Source: Planctomycetaceae bacterium (GTDB lineage Bacteria; Planctomycetota; Planctomycetia; Pirellulales; Thermoguttaceae). From it: a DNA stretch of 50,535 nt. A program made the translations under genes and the position numbers. The notes beneath the pieces were generated by a model. That model did no database searches. It was not told the origin of the DNA and saw only the letters and a list, made by a program, of their open reading frames with translations. The stretch covers positions 1 through 50,535 of the forward strand of contig SUVI01000008.1 in NCBI GenBank assembly GCA_015062085.1, given 5' to 3'. This document shows positions 43,271 through 50,535 of the stretch, piece after piece; the stretch's first letter is position 1; each line of letters starts with the position of its first letter.

Positions 43271-45265
43271 CTAAAAGATCCGACTCCAAGGATCGGCAGA
43301 GCGTCCGGGAAAAACTGCGCGAAGTTCCTGCTTTTCCGCGGCTTTTTCCCTGAAAGCCGCCGCCAGTGCCAGAAACTGGCGTGTGCGTGTGTCCCCTTTC
43401 CAGATCTCCCGGGCACATCGGATCGCAGAGTCTGCGCCCTCACGTTCCGCGATTTCCTGGATCAGTTCATGGCATCCCCATTTACTCAACTTACCGGCTC
43501 GCGCCAGTTCCCGGAGTTTCGGGAGTTCGTTTTCCACAAAACGGATCCGGTCTGACGCTTTCCGGCGCAGATATTCCAGAGTGCAGGAGTCCAATTCCAT
43601 ATTCAGGTGCGGCGTGCCCAGCGCGTCCGTACTCTCAAACCGCTTTGCGGTCTCCTGCGCGATTTTCTCCAACTCGGCAATTTCACGCCAAGCCTCTTCC
43701 GAGCGGCCTATGCGTGCGAGTGTTTCCCAATTTTCGACCATCTGAAGATCCAGAAAATTGGGTGCATTCTGAGCAAGTTCTTTCGGGTCCAATCCCCGAA
43801 CGAGCCTCAGGTACTTTTCCGCATCCTCCGGATTTCCGTCCCGGTACAGCCGGACCGCCAATTCTCGCCAAAGTGACGCACAGACGGCCAGCGCCGACCG
43901 TTCCTCGTACTGGGCGAGGCGGTGATCTTCAGCTCCTCTCATCGCGCGGAATTTTTCGATCCAGAGTGCCGCTTCTTCCGTCTTTCCGGAGTCGATCAGC
44001 TCACGGACCGCCAGCGAAAAAACCTCTCTCTGGAATCGCATCGACTCAAACTGCACGTTTCCCCAGTTCTTCATGAGCAGCAAAAGCGCCTCCTCCGGCT
44101 TTCCGTCGTCCAGCGCATCAAGCGCAAGCAAACGCTCCCATTCCGCACGCAGAAACGGAAACCGGTCCATCAGCTTCTCCCGCTCCTCCGCGTCGTCTGC
44201 TTCGACCGCACTGCGAAAGAAACGGATCAGGGCGGTCTCATAGAGGCCGGAGTACGATTTTTTCATCAGATCGGCCAGAAACTTTTCTTCAAATCCATCG
44301 ACTTCTTCGACAAAAAGATCCTCCATCACATCCTCCAGTTCAGCCTGGATCTCCTCACGAAAAAACTCACGCGTGAACGCCTCCAGCTCTTCCAGCGAAC
44401 GGCACTTTGCCGCCACTTCGATTTGGAAAAGCTGCTTTTTCGTTCCCGCGTTCGCATACAGAAATTTCCGCATTTCCAGATGGAGTTCCTCTTCTCCAAG
44501 CTCTTCCGCCATGAGGTAAAGGAGAAAAAACGCGTCTTCAGGAACCTCGCCATCATCCATCGTATTTTCTCCGGAACCATTCAGGAGCCTCGCGATCCGT
44601 TTCCATTCACGTTTCATGAAATTCCGTGCTTTTTCCGGTTTTCCGACCCGAATGTACGTAAAGTTTTTCATGAGATCCAGCATGAACCGCATGGCTTCGG
44701 CTTCTGCATCTCCGCCATCAATACTGCCGCCCCAGAACCATGAAAGCTCCAGCGTCTTTTTCTTCTCCGTCTTTTCGAGAAGTTCCAGAAAAACCTCAGC
44801 CCGCGCAAAGTTCTGCTCCCCAAATGCCCGCACAAATCCCTCAAGCAAAAACTCTTTTCTGTATTCCGCTGAGTCGATCCTGAAGAGGAAACGCTCCAGA
44901 TCTTCAGAAGAAAGCTGAAACAGATCAGAAAATTCCCCCAAAAACAGATCCTCCAGATCCGCGGCTTTGCTCTCTTCCTCTTTTTTCAGCTCCGCGACGG
45001 CCACCTGAAAAAAACACTGCGCCCATTCCAGCTCCTGGATCCCCGGTCCATTGGATGGATCGGAGACCGTTAGGGAACCGGAAATAGCCGGAAAATCAGA
45101 AACCGACGGCGGATCCGCGACATTTTGTGCATTCACGCCCGCGAAAAAGCAAAAGCTCAGAAAAAGGGAGAAAAAAAGCCGACGGCCTCCGTCCCCGCTC
45201 AAAAAACGGCAGTTTTGAGCCATTCGGTCAACGTTTTTCAGGACATAAAATGCAGATTTTTTCAT
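43271..45265 (-). CDS. Secreted helical-repeat (TPR-like) protein, hypothetical
   Basis: A 664-residue protein. The start at 45265 is 8 bases after AAGGA; in-frame starts upstream would spoil this spacing. An extended signal-like N-terminus (hydrophobic core about residues 30-46, FFSLFLSFCFFAGVNAQ) is followed by almost wholly alpha-helical, acidic sequence with recurring 30-40-residue helix pairs. Examples are a VEVFLELLEKTEKKK-like pattern and PEDAEKYLRLVRGLDP, as in TPR/Sel1-type solenoids. No named domain is recognised. It lies 137 bases downstream of a similar protein on the same strand; the two probably form an operon and may be paralogues. Confidence 0.7.
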   Translation of the reverse strand: MKKSAFYVLKNVDRMAQNCRFLSGDGGRRLFFSLFLSFCFFAGVNAQNVADPPSVSDFPAISGSLTVSDPSNGPGIQELEWAQCFFQVAVAELKKEEESKAADLEDLFLGEFSDLFQLSSEDLERFLFRIDSAEYRKEFLLEGFVRAFGEQNFARAEVFLELLEKTEKKKTLELSWFWGGSIDGGDAEAEAMRFMLDLMKNFTYIRVGKPEKARNFMKREWKRIARLLNGSGENTMDDGEVPEDAFFLLYLMAEELGEEELHLEMRKFLYANAGTKKQLFQIEVAAKCRSLEELEAFTREFFREEIQAELEDVMEDLFVEEVDGFEEKFLADLMKKSYSGLYETALIRFFRSAVEADDAEEREKLMDRFPFLRAEWERLLALDALDDGKPEEALLLLMKNWGNVQFESMRFQREVFSLAVRELIDSGKTEEAALWIEKFRAMRGAEDHRLAQYEERSALAVCASLWRELAVRLYRDGNPEDAEKYLRLVRGLDPKELAQNAPNFLDLQMVENWETLARIGRSEEAWREIAELEKIAQETAKRFESTDALGTPHLNMELDSCTLEYLRRKASDRIRFVENELPKLRELARAGKLSKWGCHELIQEIAEREGADSAIRCAREIWKGDTRTRQFLALAAAFREKAAEKQELRAVFPGRSADPWSRIF

Positions 45266-45402
45266 GAATTCCATCCTTTTTTTGATTTTCCCGATTCGTT
45301 TCCGTATCTGGACGAAACCACCCACACAGGCAGTCTGTTTTCCCCAGCGTTTCGCCTCGCGCAAATTGCGTGAGCCTCCCCAATTCCCAATTTCAGCCGG
45401 TT

Positions 45403-47325
45403 CTACCAGGGGTACTGCCTGCCGATCAAGAGCTTTTGCATTTCGATTTCACGAAGCAGTTCGTCGAACGTCCCGCAATGCAAAAAATGCTCGCGCAGCA
45501 GCAGATCGGCGCGGTCAGCAGGATCCTCGATCAGCGCAAGGTACTCTTCCGGCGCAAAACGCCCCGTCAGCAGGAAAAGCTGGTCCCCAAGTATGGCGGC
45601 GGGTTCCAGTGTGTACAATGCGCCCTCCTCGAGACCATTGAAGAAACGGATCGCTTCTTCCGGTGTCCGGAAACTCCTGAATTTCAGCTCCGTCTCCAGC
45701 TCGGCGGACAATTTACGCCAACCTTGGCCGTAGGAGAGCGTCATTTCATCAGCGTTGACCTCCTGGATCTCCAGAATGGCGCGTTCGGCATCCTCCAGCT
45801 TACCCAGCCTCAACCAGACTGTCGCTTTCAGGAGCTTCAAACGAGACTTGGCCTTCTGCTCAATTCTTTTTTCGGAAGATTTCGTGAAACCGCGCAGTTC
45901 TTCCTGAATCGCGCGGAGCCACACATCTTCGGGGATCTTTCGGAGCTCTTCCGCCAGCCGTGTGCGATTTTCAAGAGAAAGTTTCCTGACTTCCGCGCAG
46001 CCGCGGAGGATCGCAAGACGCGTTTTCGGATGGTGAAATTTTCGGACGACCGCCAGTGCGTTTTCCAGTTCTCCACGCATCATCCAATTCTCGGCGATGT
46101 GCCGGCAGAGGTACGTTCTGCCATCGTCCGGCGACATCTGGAATGCGTACTTTTGCGCCTCTTTCAGATCTTTCCCCATCATCCAGCGAGCCATTTCTTC
46201 AAGCAGATCGTCGCGAACATCATGCATTTCCGGATCCGGTGCGCATTCTGCCAGGATCGCGTCCGCCATTTCCCGGTCCTCCGCCCAAATCGCTTTCTGC
46301 ATTCGGTCACTCAGGATCCGTCCTTCGATGAAGGCGGAATTTTCCACTTCCCGTGCTTTTTCGTATTCGCCAAGACGCAAGTAGAAGTCAGCACGATCCG
46401 GATTTCGAAATCCCCACGAAGTCACGTGCGCTTCACGGCTTTCCAGGACCTCGCGAAACATTTTCTCGCCCAGTTCCCAGTCTTTCAGCAAAACGACCTG
46501 ACGAAAAAGCCCTTCTGCCAGAGAAAGCCGGTCCTCAAAATCCGGAACCAGAAGGATCTTCTCCTTAATTTTCGCAAACTGTGCCCGCGCACCCGCTTCG
46601 TCCCCCTGAATGGCACGAAGACAGAAGATCTGATTTTCGCCGACAAAGTACATCATCCGCGAAAAACTATCTTCGAGTACTTTCGGAGTACACTCATTCG
46701 GTGTATTTTCCCGGAGTTCAGCCAGCCGCTTTCCAAGTTCCGGCCTTTTTTCAAAAAAATAAATAGCCTGAAAAAAAAGCTGGTTCTGAACCTCCCAAAT
46801 AAGAGGCTGCGGCTCGTCCCAGATCAGCGGGTCTTCTTCGGCGTCCGACGCCGCCTCATTTTCCTCAGCTTCCGCGGCGGCATCCAGCGAATTGGCCAAT
46901 TTGACGGCATTTTCGCACAGCCGGACAGCATGGTCCGTTTCGCCGGCTTCCCCCAGATGGAAGGCGAGATTCATGAAAAGATCCACTCTCTTGGGTTCCG
47001 GACAGCGCAGGGCAAGTTTTTCCAAATACAGAAGAACCTCCGGCGAAAATTCCGAACATTCACGCACGGAAGTCAGAGAACGCAGCGGCACGGAAGGATC
47101 CGGCATCTGCTCAAGCGTTTCGAGCAAAACAGAGAAGGGCCTTGCACAGTCCGACGAAGACACGCTCACGATTTCAGCACTTTCAGCAAAACAGAAACAT
47201 CCACGATCCAATATTTCGAAAAAAAAGACTCCACTAGCGAACGCAAAGATCAAGAAATGCGCAAACGCTCTCGTTCTGCTCCCTGACGTCTTCCCTGACT
47301 TCGTTTCGGCATTTTCTCCGCGCAT
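45403..47325 (-). CDS. Secreted helical-repeat (TPR-like) protein, hypothetical
   Basis: A 640-residue protein starting at the ATG at 47325, which follows AAGGAGAGG. The N-terminus is basic and then hydrophobic (FLIFAFASGVFFFEI, about 24-38). The rest is acidic and helical, with solenoid-like repeats (LAFHLGEAGETDHAVRLCENAVKLA, FYLRLGEYEKAREVENSAFI). An open frame of similar length exists on the opposite strand, but it lacks an RBS and has unnatural composition. Together with 43271-45265 and the DUF1598 gene upstream it makes a three-gene minus-strand block of exported proteins of unknown function. Confidence 0.72.
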   Translation of the reverse strand: MRGENAETKSGKTSGSRTRAFAHFLIFAFASGVFFFEILDRGCFCFAESAEIVSVSSSDCARPFSVLLETLEQMPDPSVPLRSLTSVRECSEFSPEVLLYLEKLALRCPEPKRVDLFMNLAFHLGEAGETDHAVRLCENAVKLANSLDAAAEAEENEAASDAEEDPLIWDEPQPLIWEVQNQLFFQAIYFFEKRPELGKRLAELRENTPNECTPKVLEDSFSRMMYFVGENQIFCLRAIQGDEAGARAQFAKIKEKILLVPDFEDRLSLAEGLFRQVVLLKDWELGEKMFREVLESREAHVTSWGFRNPDRADFYLRLGEYEKAREVENSAFIEGRILSDRMQKAIWAEDREMADAILAECAPDPEMHDVRDDLLEEMARWMMGKDLKEAQKYAFQMSPDDGRTYLCRHIAENWMMRGELENALAVVRKFHHPKTRLAILRGCAEVRKLSLENRTRLAEELRKIPEDVWLRAIQEELRGFTKSSEKRIEQKAKSRLKLLKATVWLRLGKLEDAERAILEIQEVNADEMTLSYGQGWRKLSAELETELKFRSFRTPEEAIRFFNGLEEGALYTLEPAAILGDQLFLLTGRFAPEEYLALIEDPADRADLLLREHFLHCGTFDELLREIEMQKLLIGRQYPW

Positions 47326-47393
47326 CAAACCTCTCCTTTCCAGTTCGTTTTCCGCACACTATCCAACGGCAAAAAATTTTCAAGAATACGAAC

Positions 47394-47454
47394 AGTCAGA
47401 CTTCGAAAAATAGAAAAGAACCAAAACGCCTTTTCCATTTTCCGAAGTCTGACT
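47394..47454 (-). terminator. Inverted repeat after the DUF1598 gene
   Basis: AGTCAGACTTCG (47394-47405) and CGAAGTCTGACT (47443-47454) are a perfect 12-bp inverted repeat with a 37-base AT-rich loop, located downstream of the gene at 47519-48847. It is a probable terminator, although the loop is long and the T-run weak on the minus strand. Confidence 0.45.
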
Positions 47455-47518
47455 TTTTCAGTCCAGGGAATCTGCGTAAAATTCACGCCAAAACTCCCGA
47501 AAGATATTCTCGTAAAAC

Positions 47519-48847
47519 TCAGTTTTCGAACCAGCTCTTCGCCGGGATGGTGAGTTTTTCGCGGGCTTTGCCGAGGTTCGCTTCTTTGGAATTCTGGACC
47601 ATTTCCCACGGATTGATCGCCACGCCGCCGGTCACGAACATGAACGCGCCGCCTTTACGGGCCACAACGGAAGCACTCGGGACCTGGCTCGGGATGCACT
47701 CGCGCTTTTCGTTCAGTTCCTCAGACGCAAGCATCGGAGCAAACGTGGAGGCCATGGAATCCATCGCGCCATTTTCCGCGAGCACTGCCGCTGCCAGAGC
47801 GCAATCCATGCAGTTTTTGAGCTGACCGAAAATCGGTTCCTTGACGGAGAGTTCTTCGTAGTTTTCCGTCATTTTGTCGGCCCACTTCTTGAAGACGGAG
47901 TTTTCTTTTCCGCCCTGACGCACGATCGCGTTACCGTCGTAGAGATCCGTCTCGGTCATCGTGACGACTTTACCGCCGGAGAAGGACCAGGTCAGACGTT
48001 CCGCGTCACAGGAAATGGAATCGTAGTTCGGAGCCAGCCACCAGCGCGGAAGCGCACCGTTTTCGGACGGCGATCTCATCATACTGACGAAAGACGGCAG
48101 CGTGCGGACCGGGGATTTGGTGACGCCCATGGAGATCTGCTTCATGCGGAAGTCAGCAGCCGCCAGAACGTACGCAAAGTGCGAGGACGGATCGACGCCC
48201 TGGAACGTGACAGTCTGCGCTCCAAGTGCTTTTTCCATTCCCTCTGCGATCGCTTTGGGAGACTGCTGCGCGTTGACCGTCGAAGCATACTGGCTCATAC
48301 GCAGAAGGCCTTCCTGCGTCGGATCGATCGAAACGGAGAAAACTCTCCGAACGTCACCGGAAGCCGCGTGCATCGCAGCCGCCAAGTCTTCCAGAAGAAG
48401 GATCGGTTTGCCGGATTCTTTACCGACCAGAACGCCTTTCGGACCAGCCTGCCAGCCTTCCGCACGACCAACGAGCACAACATCCTGCTCTTCCGGGAAG
48501 ATCAAAAGGTAGCGGATCTCCGTCAGACCGCCAAGATACTTCACAGCATCCGGGATCTCAAGCCCGCGTTCCGTACAATACGCGACTTCTTCATTGATCT
48601 TCTTCAGAGAAACACGGCGATACTTCACCGGTTTGTCCAGATCACTCGCGATCGGGTCAAGATTTTCCTGAACTTCCGTACGAAGCTGAGTGAGTTCTTC
48701 CGTCATGACCTGGGAAAGCATACCTTCCGCATTGATCAGAACACCGCCGACGGCCGAGTCGCTCGTATCGTTGATCGTCGCATAAAGCGTACCGCAAAAC
48801 ACAAAAACAGACAGAACTGTCAAAAATCTCAACGCATGGCGAAGCAT
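47519..48847 (-). CDS. DUF1598-family secreted protein
   Basis: A 442-residue exported protein with AAGGAG upstream of the ATG and a signal peptide (residues 1-23, ending LYA). The sequence fits the planctomycete-specific DUF1598 family as I know it: an N-terminal segment with GGVLINAEGML; a central block (VKYLGGLTEIRYLLIFPEEQDVVLVGRAEGW, SVSIDPTQEGLLR, FAYVLAAADFRMKQISMG); and a C-terminal part with WWLAPNYDSI. The function is unknown. Abundance in planctomycetes makes it a useful taxonomic marker here. Confidence 0.82.
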   Translation of the reverse strand: MLRHALRFLTVLSVFVFCGTLYATINDTSDSAVGGVLINAEGMLSQVMTEELTQLRTEVQENLDPIASDLDKPVKYRRVSLKKINEEVAYCTERGLEIPDAVKYLGGLTEIRYLLIFPEEQDVVLVGRAEGWQAGPKGVLVGKESGKPILLLEDLAAAMHAASGDVRRVFSVSIDPTQEGLLRMSQYASTVNAQQSPKAIAEGMEKALGAQTVTFQGVDPSSHFAYVLAAADFRMKQISMGVTKSPVRTLPSFVSMMRSPSENGALPRWWLAPNYDSISCDAERLTWSFSGGKVVTMTETDLYDGNAIVRQGGKENSVFKKWADKMTENYEELSVKEPIFGQLKNCMDCALAAAVLAENGAMDSMASTFAPMLASEELNEKRECIPSQVPSASVVARKGGAFMFVTGGVAINPWEMVQNSKEANLGKAREKLTIPAKSWFEN

Positions 48848-49210
48848 AATTTACTCCTTGAATCTATTCTCTGCCGAAAACGGGATCGGAAATCATCTCA
48901 CAGGCCATCTGCCACCCTGCCTGTCCCAGCTCGATACGGGCCCGGGCTGCGGCACTCGTCCTGCCGTTTCGGAAACCTGAAGCTCCCAGCACAAAACCGA
49001 GAGTCTGTACTCGTACTTTTCACTATATTTTACACCAATTTCGCAAAATGGGAATCCGTTTCGCCAATTTAATAAAAATTTTTTCAGGAAAAACGGGAAA
49101 CAAAAACCCCCAACCGTCAAAAAAGGCAGATTTTCACACTGTCAGCTGCGTGTGTTCCAATACTGAAATGGATCCTTCTGCATAGATCGGAAAATTTTTC
49201 ATGAGCTCCC
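48848..49210. other. Long leader/intergenic region upstream of the DUF1598 gene
   Basis: A divergent gap with no credible gene. The minus-strand half would be the DUF1598 leader. A TAAAAT lies near 49030, but no matching -35 is at 16-18 bases, so the promoter is unresolved. GC-rich hairpin potential (GCCCGGGC type) occurs near 48935-48950. Confidence 0.35.
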
Positions 49211-49238
49211 TTGTAAATCACCATCTTTATGGTATAAA
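49211..49238 (+). promoter_or_regulatory. Promoter of the GH51-like gene
   Basis: TTGTAA (49211-49216), 16-base spacer, TATAAA (49233-49238), leaving a leader of about 135 bases. Confidence 0.45.
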
Positions 49239-49379
49239 TAATAGAGATGCTCGGAGTCTCTGTTTCAGAGGCATTTTTCTGCCTGAACAGAAGCCTCGTC
49301 AAATTCCAATGCGTTTTTCGCAACCTGCGACAGCCGGGCGAATCGTTTACCAATGGTACTACGAAAGGATAAAAAATTT

Positions 49380-50535
49380 ATGAAGAAGACAAAAACGACA
49401 GTATTGACCGTGATCGCGCTTTTGGCGTCATTGGCCTCAGTCACACCATTTACGTCTTTTACGGGATCCGTTCAGGCGCAAACGGTTTCTGCCGAGAAAA
49501 AACCGATCCCGGCATTTATTTTCGGTCAGAATCTTGAGCACACGCGTTCTGCCGTTCAGGGCGGAATCTCCGCGCAGCTGGTCAAGAACCGCAAGTTTGC
49601 CGGGAAACCTTCCCGCGAAGGCGTTTTGATGATGTGGGAGCCGTACGGCACGCGGGCGTTTTATCAGCATGCCACGTTCAGCTGTACCCGCCATGCGGCA
49701 AGAAGTCGGATGTGGCGTCAGAATGAGCATGGCAGTCAGGTCATCGGATCTCTGGAATCGAATGGCGAAGCGGGCATCTGTCAGGGAAATATCGGCATCC
49801 GCGGCGGTGTGGCGCACACGTTCAAGGCGGTCGTCAGCACTCTCCATCCTGTTGATTCCACCATGGTCCTGCGCGTTGCGGATGCGGACGGGAACGTTCT
49901 TGCAGAGCGTGAATTTACGGTCAACACGAAAGACGTGCGGACCTGGACGCGGATCTCGCTGGATCTCATGGTCGAGAAGGACACCATGGCGAAGATCTTC
50001 GTCGGCGTGAAGGGGAAAAAATATTGTGCGGTCGGCGCGGTGTCGCTGATGCCGGCGGACAATTTCCACGGAATGCGTGCGGACGTGGTCGAGAACCTGC
50101 GCGACATCGGCACCTCGATCGTTCGGTGGCCGGGAGGGAATTTCGCAGGGGAATACCGTTGGCGTGACGGTCTGATCGCGGATCCGGACGAACGTGCACC
50201 GATCCAGTCCTACACCGAGATCGAAACGCATCCGCATTCCCTCGGATATGACTCCAACGACATCGGTATGGAAGACGTTATCGCGCTGTGCGAGAAGATC
50301 GGCGCGGTGCCGTTCTTCACCATCAACGCCTATTGGGAGTCCCCGCAGGATTCGGTCGACTGGGTCAAAGCGTGCAAGGGCCGCGTGAAACTCTGGTCGC
50401 TCGGCAACGAAATGGGACACGCACACATGGAAGGTCCGAAGAGTCCGGAAGGCTACACCGCGATGGTGCGTCCTCACGCCGAGGCGATGCTGAAAGAGGA
50501 TCCCTCGCTGAAGATCATCGCGTCCGGGCACTATC
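49380..50535 (+). CDS. Secreted alpha-L-arabinofuranosidase-like protein (GH51), N-terminal part
   Basis: The first 385 codons of a gene that runs off the right edge. The ATG at 49380 follows AAAGGA and opens a signal peptide (residues 1-34, ending VQAQ). FGQNLEHTRSAVQGG (from about 48), IVRWPGGNFAGEYRWRDG and LWSLGNEMG match the GH51 arabinofuranosidase barrel. Glu344 in GNE is the predicted acid/base; the nucleophile lies beyond the window. A carbohydrate-binding-like segment sits between about 95 and 220. The family releases arabinose from arabinoxylan and arabinan, which agrees with the esterase and propeller glycosidase in the window. Confidence 0.78.
   Translation, partial: MKKTKTTVLTVIALLASLASVTPFTSFTGSVQAQTVSAEKKPIPAFIFGQNLEHTRSAVQGGISAQLVKNRKFAGKPSREGVLMMWEPYGTRAFYQHATFSCTRHAARSRMWRQNEHGSQVIGSLESNGEAGICQGNIGIRGGVAHTFKAVVSTLHPVDSTMVLRVADADGNVLAEREFTVNTKDVRTWTRISLDLMVEKDTMAKIFVGVKGKKYCAVGAVSLMPADNFHGMRADVVENLRDIGTSIVRWPGGNFAGEYRWRDGLIADPDERAPIQSYTEIETHPHSLGYDSNDIGMEDVIALCEKIGAVPFFTINAYWESPQDSVDWVKACKGRVKLWSLGNEMGHAHMEGPKSPEGYTAMVRPHAEAMLKEDPSLKIIASGHY

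Noticed and set aside
45370..47286. 638-codon plus-strand ORF opposite the helical-repeat gene
   Set aside because: It has no RBS and a Phe/Arg-rich, unstructured composition; the minus-strand gene has a strong RBS, a signal-like N-terminus and solenoid repeats.

Overview
The window looks like a chromosomal segment of a planctomycete-like bacterium. I infer this from a DUF1598-type secreted protein, an EF-G with a mitochondrial/planctomycete-type G1 loop, Tat-exported Gfo/Idh/MocA and glycan-active proteins, a secreted caspase fused to formylglycine-enzyme-like (FGE) domains, a MoxR ATPase, and a prenyltransferase-fold protein carrying a membrane anchor. No species can be named from the sequence alone.

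Layout. 1-1.5 kb: end of an FAD-dependent oxidoreductase and a secreted alpha/beta-hydrolase. 1.6-5.5 kb: a 1314-residue HRDC/DUF4011/SF1 helicase ending in a PD-(D/E)XK nuclease. 5.8-6.9 kb (minus): a Tat-exported beta-propeller glycosidase. 7.0-7.6 kb: a repeat island (twelve 28-bp units and a 113-bp element with terminal inverted repeats). 7.6-10.2 kb (minus): a secreted caspase with two tandem FGE-fold domains. 10.4 kb: tRNA-Ser(CGA). 10.6-11.5 kb (minus): a HAD hydrolase and a small conserved-looking protein. 11.7-16.2 kb: ispG, a Gfo/Idh/MocA protein and an SSS symporter. 16.4-22.1 kb: sbcD-sbcC. 22.2-24.3 kb (minus): EF-G. 24.7-29.4 kb: hisD, an ABC-2 permease, uvrB. 29.5-33.6 kb: a secreted metal-hydrolase-like protein, then an HtrA-like protease translationally coupled to a pseudoprotease. 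34-39.6 kb: leuC, malic enzyme, plsC, cdsA. 39.8-41.9 kb: an anchored terpenoid-cyclase-fold protein. 42-48.8 kb (minus): MoxR, two secreted helical-repeat proteins and the DUF1598 protein. 49.4 kb to the end: start of a GH51-like arabinofuranosidase.

How the genes work together. Most genes are housekeeping (translation, DNA repair, isoprenoid, histidine, leucine and phospholipid synthesis). A second layer is exported and probably serves plant-type polysaccharide use (esterase, propeller glycosidase, arabinofuranosidase, symporter, oxidoreductases).

The most unusual signal is in the caspase/FGE gene. The C-terminal 35 codons of its two FGE copies differ at 21 bases. Twenty of these are at codon positions 1 or 2 and none is synonymous, whereas the rest of the duplicated block has about 15 synonymous changes. 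This is the footprint expected of adenine-directed diversification by a diversity-generating retroelement (DGR), but no reverse transcriptase or template repeat lies in the window. Other recurring features are short tandem arrays that touch or closely follow stop codons, and promoters of the form TTGnnn-16 bp-TAAAAT.
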